Shown here piece by piece: positions 33,198 to 36,447 of a stretch of DNA of 36,447 nucleotides. Under the pieces are notes generated by a model, which was not told the origin of the DNA, searched no databases, and was given only the letters and a program-made list of their open reading frames with translations. The translations under genes and the position numbers were made by a program. Position 1 is the first letter of the stretch. Each line of letters starts with the position of its first letter. Source of the stretch: JBBDQZ01 sp040905705. GTDB taxonomy: Bacteria > Bacteroidota > Rhodothermia > Balneolales > Natronogracilivirgulaceae. Where the stretch lies: positions 1 to 36,447 of the forward strand of contig JBBDQZ010000034.1 of assembly GCA_040905705.1 (NCBI GenBank), read 5' to 3'.

Positions 33198-34532
33198 ATG
33201 ATTAATAATAAAAAAACAAATATATCACGGCGTTCATTTCTGGGAAGTTCTGTTGCCTTGACGGGCGGCGTATTTCTGAAGCCATTATCTGTAGGGTCAA
33301 GCGCCTATGTTGCCGGAAATGATACCATTAAAATTGCGTTAATCGGATGTGGTTCAAGGGGTGCAGGAGCGGTTCGAGATGCTATTCAAACAGAGGGGCC
33401 GGTTGAACTGGTAGCCATGGCCGATGTATTCCGGGATCAAATTGACAGCAGTTATGAAAATTTAAGAAGGATCGACCGGGTCAGAGATCATATTAATGTT
33501 CCGGAAGAACACAAGTTTGTCGGCTTGAATAGTTATAAACAGGCCATTGCATTGGCTGATGTGGTCCTTCTGGCCTCTCCACCGGCGTTCAGGCCTGAAC
33601 ATTTCGAAGCCTCTATCCGGGCAGGGAAACATGTTTTTATGGAAAAACCTCTTGCAAGTGACGCGCCCGGAATTCGTAAAATACTTGCTACCGGCAAGCT
33701 GGCCGATCAACAGGGACTGAAGGTGGTCGTCGGACTGCAATATCGTTATCAATCCCAGATGCAGGAGCTTGTCAGACGTATCCAGCAAGGTGAAATCGGT
33801 GATATCACTTCCGCAAGGTGTCACTATCTCATCAATGACATCCGGCTGTTGCCCCGGCTGGAAGGGCAGTCGGAATTGGAGTATCAGTTATGGAATTGGC
33901 GCCATTTTTGCTGGCTCTGGGCCGGTTCCCCTGCAGGATTAACCATCCATTTAACGGATATTGTAAACTGGGTGAAAGAAACGCATCCGGTGCGTGCTTT
34001 CGGTACCGGTGGAAGATCGGCATTCAAAGGGCCTGAACGGGGGGATGTATTTGACAACTTTTATGTGGAGTATGAGTATGCCGATGGAACTCTGATGCAT
34101 AGTACGACACGTCATGTGTTAGGAGGATGGCTCAACAGAGGCTGCTACTTCCACGGCACGAAAGGAACCGCCAGCTACTATGCCTCTACCAGAGAATCGG
34201 ACATAAAGAACAGGAGGGGCGATATTGTTTGGAACTATGAAGATACGGATGACCCGAGTCCGTATCAGGTAGAGCATGATGTGTTTTTTAAAGCCATTCG
34301 CGAAGATATTCCTCATAATGATACAGAAAGAGCAGCGCATAGTACCCTGACCGAAATTATGGCACGAATGGCCGTTCACTCAGGCCATCGTATTGAGTGG
34401 GAGGAAGCCCTGAACTCCGACGTAGTGTTGGTCCCTGAAAACCTTACGCTTGATTCAGAAGCACCGGTTATGCCGAAAGAGGATGGCCATTATCCCATTC
34501 CTGTTCCGGGCAGTAAAGACGGTATTGTTTAA
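33198..34532 (+). CDS. Tat-exported Gfo/Idh/MocA family oxidoreductase
   Basis: A 444-residue NAD(P)-dependent oxidoreductase with an N-terminal twin-arginine signal (ISRRSFLGSSVALTGGVFLKPLSVGSSAYVAG), predicting folding in the cytoplasm with its cofactor before export. The Rossmann motif is ALIGCGSRGAGAVRDAI, followed by DVVLLASPPAFRPEHFEASI, the active-site MEKPLA (EKP), LQYRYQSQMQELVRRIQQGEIGD and the large C-terminal beta domain. This subfamily of exported Gfo/Idh/MocA enzymes is common in Bacteroidota and Planctomycetota and some members are glycosidases; NAD-dependent glycosidase activity is a possibility here, not shown. It precedes the VOC-family unit by 71 bases (leader ORF) in the same direction. 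Confidence 0.92.
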   Translation: MINNKKTNISRRSFLGSSVALTGGVFLKPLSVGSSAYVAGNDTIKIALIGCGSRGAGAVRDAIQTEGPVELVAMADVFRDQIDSSYENLRRIDRVRDHINVPEEHKFVGLNSYKQAIALADVVLLASPPAFRPEHFEASIRAGKHVFMEKPLASDAPGIRKILATGKLADQQGLKVVVGLQYRYQSQMQELVRRIQQGEIGDITSARCHYLINDIRLLPRLEGQSELEYQLWNWRHFCWLWAGSPAGLTIHLTDIVNWVKETHPVRAFGTGGRSAFKGPERGDVFDNFYVEYEYADGTLMHSTTRHVLGGWLNRGCYFHGTKGTASYYASTRESDIKNRRGDIVWNYEDTDDPSPYQVEHDVFFKAIREDIPHNDTERAAHSTLTEIMARMAVHSGHRIEWEEALNSDVVLVPENLTLDSEAPVMPKEDGHYPIPVPGSKDGIV

Positions 34533-34603
34533 ACAGGAACATTTCCCTGCAGTCACCCCTGAAACTAAATCGGAATAAATGATGCTTAATTCTTTGGAGG
34601 ATC

Positions 34604-34660
34604 ATGACGGGTGCGGGCTGTTCGGGCACCCCTAAGGGATTGAACCGGAAAAACCGATAA
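34604..34660 (+). CDS. 18-residue leader ORF coupled to the VOC gene
   Basis: An ATG preceded by a strong TTGGAGG three bases earlier opens an 18-codon frame (MTGAGCSGTPKGLNRKNR) whose TAA overlaps the VOC-gene ATG as TAATG. The VOC gene has no Shine-Dalgarno sequence of its own. GGGTGC and GCACCC within the frame can pair into a 6-bp hairpin. The arrangement suggests a translated leader that delivers ribosomes to the next gene by re-initiation. It could also be a chance frame, as no homology is recognised. Confidence 0.4.
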   Translation: MTGAGCSGTPKGLNRKNR

Positions 34661-35157
34661 TGAATCAAAATTATAACATACCGGAACAAACCCGAATTGG
34701 CCACGTACATTTAAAAGTAGCTGATTTGGATCGTGCACTTGCTTTTTACCGGGATATTCTGGGATTTGAACTGACTACCATGTATGGTGATCAGGCTGCG
34801 TTTGTTTCAGCCGGCGGGTATCATCATCATATCGGACTGAATACCTGGCATAGTAAAGGAGCCCCGCCTGCTCCGCTGAACAGCACAGGGCTGTATCATA
34901 CAGCCATCTTGTATCCCACGCGAAAGGATCTTGCTGAAATCGTTCATCGATTGATGGAGGCCGGATACCCGATTTCCGGCGCCAGTGATCATGGCGTTTC
35001 CGAGGCGATCTATCTGAATGATCCTGACGGCAACGGGGTGGAACTTTACCGTGACCGCCCGCAGGAGGAATGGAAATATCAGAAGGATGGTTCGGTTGAA
35101 ATGGTTACTCAACCGCTTGACCTGGATGATTTGTTGAATGAACTGGAGCATGATTGA
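34660..35157 (+). CDS. VOC-superfamily protein (glyoxalase/extradiol-dioxygenase type)
   Basis: A 165-residue vicinal-oxygen-chelate protein with the two-repeat beta-alpha-beta-beta-beta pattern. The first module begins IGHVHLKVADLDRALAFYRDILGFEL, with His at the metal position; the second begins LYHTAILYPTRKDLAEIVHRLM and ends DPDGNGVELYRDRP with the conserved Glu. HHHIGLNTWHSKG lies between. It resembles CatE-type catechol-2,3-dioxygenase and related ring-cleavage or isomerase enzymes, but the superfamily covers many reactions. The start at 34660 overlaps the upstream leader stop. The last eight bases overlap the following small membrane ORF. Substrate unknown. Confidence 0.85.
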   Translation: MNQNYNIPEQTRIGHVHLKVADLDRALAFYRDILGFELTTMYGDQAAFVSAGGYHHHIGLNTWHSKGAPPAPLNSTGLYHTAILYPTRKDLAEIVHRLMEAGYPISGASDHGVSEAIYLNDPDGNGVELYRDRPQEEWKYQKDGSVEMVTQPLDLDDLLNELEHD

Positions 35158-35251
35158 CCGGATCATGGTTTTGCTTGTCCTGATATTGATCTGGGTGGGG
35201 ATGATCCCGACGGTGATTTTTATAATGACTGCTTCCGGAAGACGGTTATAA
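35150..35251 (+). CDS. 33-residue single-span membrane peptide
   Basis: An ATG within the end of the VOC gene (ATGATTGA overlap) opens a 33-codon frame, with hydrophobic VLLVLILIWVGMIPTVIFIM flanked by MIDRI and SGRRL. This gives one transmembrane helix with a positively charged C-terminus. GGAG lies three bases before the ATG. It would be translationally coupled to the VOC gene and ends 19 bases before the hydrolase start. It is too short for homology judgement; the coherent hydrophobic profile and tight spacing argue for a real small protein. Confidence 0.4.
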   Translation: MIDRIMVLLVLILIWVGMIPTVIFIMTASGRRL

Positions 35252-35270
35252 ACATTAATATGGAGAACCT

Positions 35271-36020
35271 ATGAAACACTTCATCCTCATTCAACTCCTT
35301 GCAACGGTGTTTGCGTTACCTGCCTTTGCGCAACTGTCAACTTCGCCCGATGTGTTCAGAACAGAGCAGGGCGAACTGATCGTATATCCTGTAAACCACG
35401 GTTCGATTGTATTCATGTTTAATGATAAAACTGTTTTTGTTGACCCGTATGGCGGCGGCGGGCTCTTTAACCGGTTTGGAGCACCGGATGTTATTTTTAT
35501 TACCGACATTCACGGTGATCATTATAACCCTCAAACGCTGGATGGCCTGGATATCGAAAACGCAACGTTTGTAGTGCCCCGGGCTGTAGCCGAACAGATG
35601 GGGGAGCTCTACGGCGACCAGCTTGCCGTCATTGGCAATGGCGAGTCTGCAGAAGTGGTGAATATATCTGTTTCTGCCATCCCCATGTATAATCTTCCCG
35701 GCGATGAAACCGTTCGTCATCCGAAAGGGAGGGGGAATGGTTACATTATTGATTTTGGAGGCAGAACGGTATATATCTCCGGAGATACGGAAGACATCCC
35801 TGAGATGCGAGCTCTGGAAGGTATTGATATAGCCTTTGTATGTATGAACCTGCCTTATACTATGGATATTCACCAGGCCTCGAATGCCGTCCTGGATTTT
35901 CAACCTTCGGTCGTCTATCCTTATCACCATCGGGGACAGGACATTGAAGAATTTAAAAAACTTGTTGACGAAGCAGGAATTGACGTGGAAGTAAGATTGA
36001 AAGATTGGTATTCCAACTGA
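35271..36020 (+). CDS. Exported metallo-beta-lactamase-fold hydrolase (UlaG-like)
   Basis: A 249-residue protein with signal peptide (KHFILIQLLATVFALPAFAQ) and an MBL fold. The metal-binding His-x-Asp-His is ITDIHGDHYNPQT; further ligand positions are YISGDTEDIPEMR and the His in VVYPYHHRGQD. GSIVFMFNDKTVFVDPYGGG and APDVIFI match the N-terminal half of UlaG-like hydrolases. A GGAG lies before the ATG. It is predicted to be periplasmic or outside the cell and to hydrolyse an ester, lactone or phosphoester; the substrate is not evident. It follows the VOC unit in the same direction, so the two may be co-transcribed. Confidence 0.9.
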   Translation: MKHFILIQLLATVFALPAFAQLSTSPDVFRTEQGELIVYPVNHGSIVFMFNDKTVFVDPYGGGGLFNRFGAPDVIFITDIHGDHYNPQTLDGLDIENATFVVPRAVAEQMGELYGDQLAVIGNGESAEVVNISVSAIPMYNLPGDETVRHPKGRGNGYIIDFGGRTVYISGDTEDIPEMRALEGIDIAFVCMNLPYTMDIHQASNAVLDFQPSVVYPYHHRGQDIEEFKKLVDEAGIDVEVRLKDWYSN

Positions 36021-36039
36021 TTAATTCTGTGCCTGCCTG

Positions 36040-36447
36040 TCAATGTATGGGTTTTTTCCCGGCCCGCCGTCTCAACACATTGACGGTACGGATCACTATG
36101 CGTTGCGAAACGATACGCCGGATCAGGTGATGTTTTCCGGGGAAATTCAGCAGCATCAATCCGATCAGGATCGTCAGGATACCTTGGCCCGGAATCATCA
36201 GCATGATGATCCCGGCAATGATGAAAATAATCCCGGCGACATTTTTTATGGCTGTTAAAAAAACTTCCGCTGTTGGATGACGGGCTTTCCATGATCGCAT
36301 TACGGGTTTGTCCTGCGAAAAAAAATCCTCCGGTATTCGCACAATCACCCAGGGAATGGCGACCAGAGTGAATATAAACAGAAAAAGAGAGAGCGAACCC
36401 ACCCACCATAACAGAGGTTCGTACTGCTGTATCCATTCCCATATGTC
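36040..36447 (-). CDS. PGPGW-type putative transmembrane protein, 5' end outside window
   Basis: The frame is open to the window edge (135 codons visible, beginning DIWEWIQQYEPLLWW before GSLSLFLFIFTL), so the true start is further right. Hydrophobic helices (SLSLFLFIFTLVAIPWVIVRIPEDFF, and a second pair in NVAGIIFIIAGIIMLMIPGQGILTILIGLMLLNFPGK) match the short PGPGW-type membrane-protein family, with IPGQG in place of the PGPGW-type motif and a basic C-terminus (RTVNVLRRRAGKKPIH). No function is established. It converges on the MBL-hydrolase gene, 19 bases apart. Confidence 0.75.
   Translation of the reverse strand, partial: DIWEWIQQYEPLLWWVGSLSLFLFIFTLVAIPWVIVRIPEDFFSQDKPVMRSWKARHPTAEVFLTAIKNVAGIIFIIAGIIMLMIPGQGILTILIGLMLLNFPGKHHLIRRIVSQRIVIRTVNVLRRRAGKKPIH

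Noticed and set aside
35924..36442. A 172-codon minus-strand frame overlapping the last gene
   Set aside because: It overlaps the PGPGW-type frame, which has clear membrane helices and continues to the window edge; the alternative has no helices or motifs.

Overview
The window looks like a chromosomal segment of a Gram-negative member of the Fibrobacterota-Chlorobiota-Bacteroidota group, most plausibly Balneolota/Rhodothermota. The main reason is that four secreted proteins end in the same type-A (type IX secretion-like) C-terminal sorting domain, each with an N-x-PNPFNP motif and a terminal (K/Q)M-x-x-VK. Two outer-membrane-like barrels, TlpA-like thioredoxins and weak Shine-Dalgarno signals fit this. 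The assignment is an inference; there is no rRNA or tRNA in the window.

Region by region. 1-2.83 kb is the right end of an integrated mobile element: a tiny ORF, a short tyrosine recombinase and a large serine recombinase in one operon. Its edge cuts a class I/II aminotransferase gene inside the conserved (D)EVYE coding sequence, leaving only the C-terminal half (2.83-3.42 kb). 3.5-5.5 kb holds a barrel-like secreted protein and an iron-dependent alcohol dehydrogenase on the minus strand. 5.6-11.1 kb holds a giant CHRD-domain protein made of a nearly perfect 1.9-kb tandem duplication, a 189-bp nest of inverted repeats, and a DNRLRE-type secreted protein. After a lone tatA (11.2 kb), 11.8-16.3 kb is a tight operon of an ATP-grasp ligase, an unrecognised 658-residue protein with a possible Cys/His/Asn papain-like triad, and an atypical alanine-racemase-family enzyme; I consider this the best candidate for an undescribed system. 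matC (malonate carrier) and matB (malonyl-CoA synthetase) converge at 16.5-19.4 kb.

19.5-25.4 kb, all on the minus strand, is a thiol-redox neighbourhood: secreted MsrA, a truncated redoxin fused to a sorting domain, a barrel protein paired with TlpA, and a translationally coupled thioredoxin/CcdA/ECF sigma/anti-sigma operon. 25.9-36.4 kb carries a Gfo/Idh/MocA oxidoreductase, a second giant repeat-built secreted protein, a DEAD-box RNA helicase, a Tat-exported Gfo/Idh/MocA oxidoreductase, a VOC-family protein bracketed by a leader ORF and a 33-residue membrane peptide, an exported metallo-beta-lactamase-fold hydrolase, and a membrane protein cut by the window edge.

How it fits together: much of the window is envelope and secretion biology (sorting-domain proteins, Tat component and Tat substrate, periplasmic disulfide chemistry with its own sigma/anti-sigma pair). 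The malonate genes form a simple uptake-and-activation unit. The element at the left edge is the only clear horizontally acquired piece.
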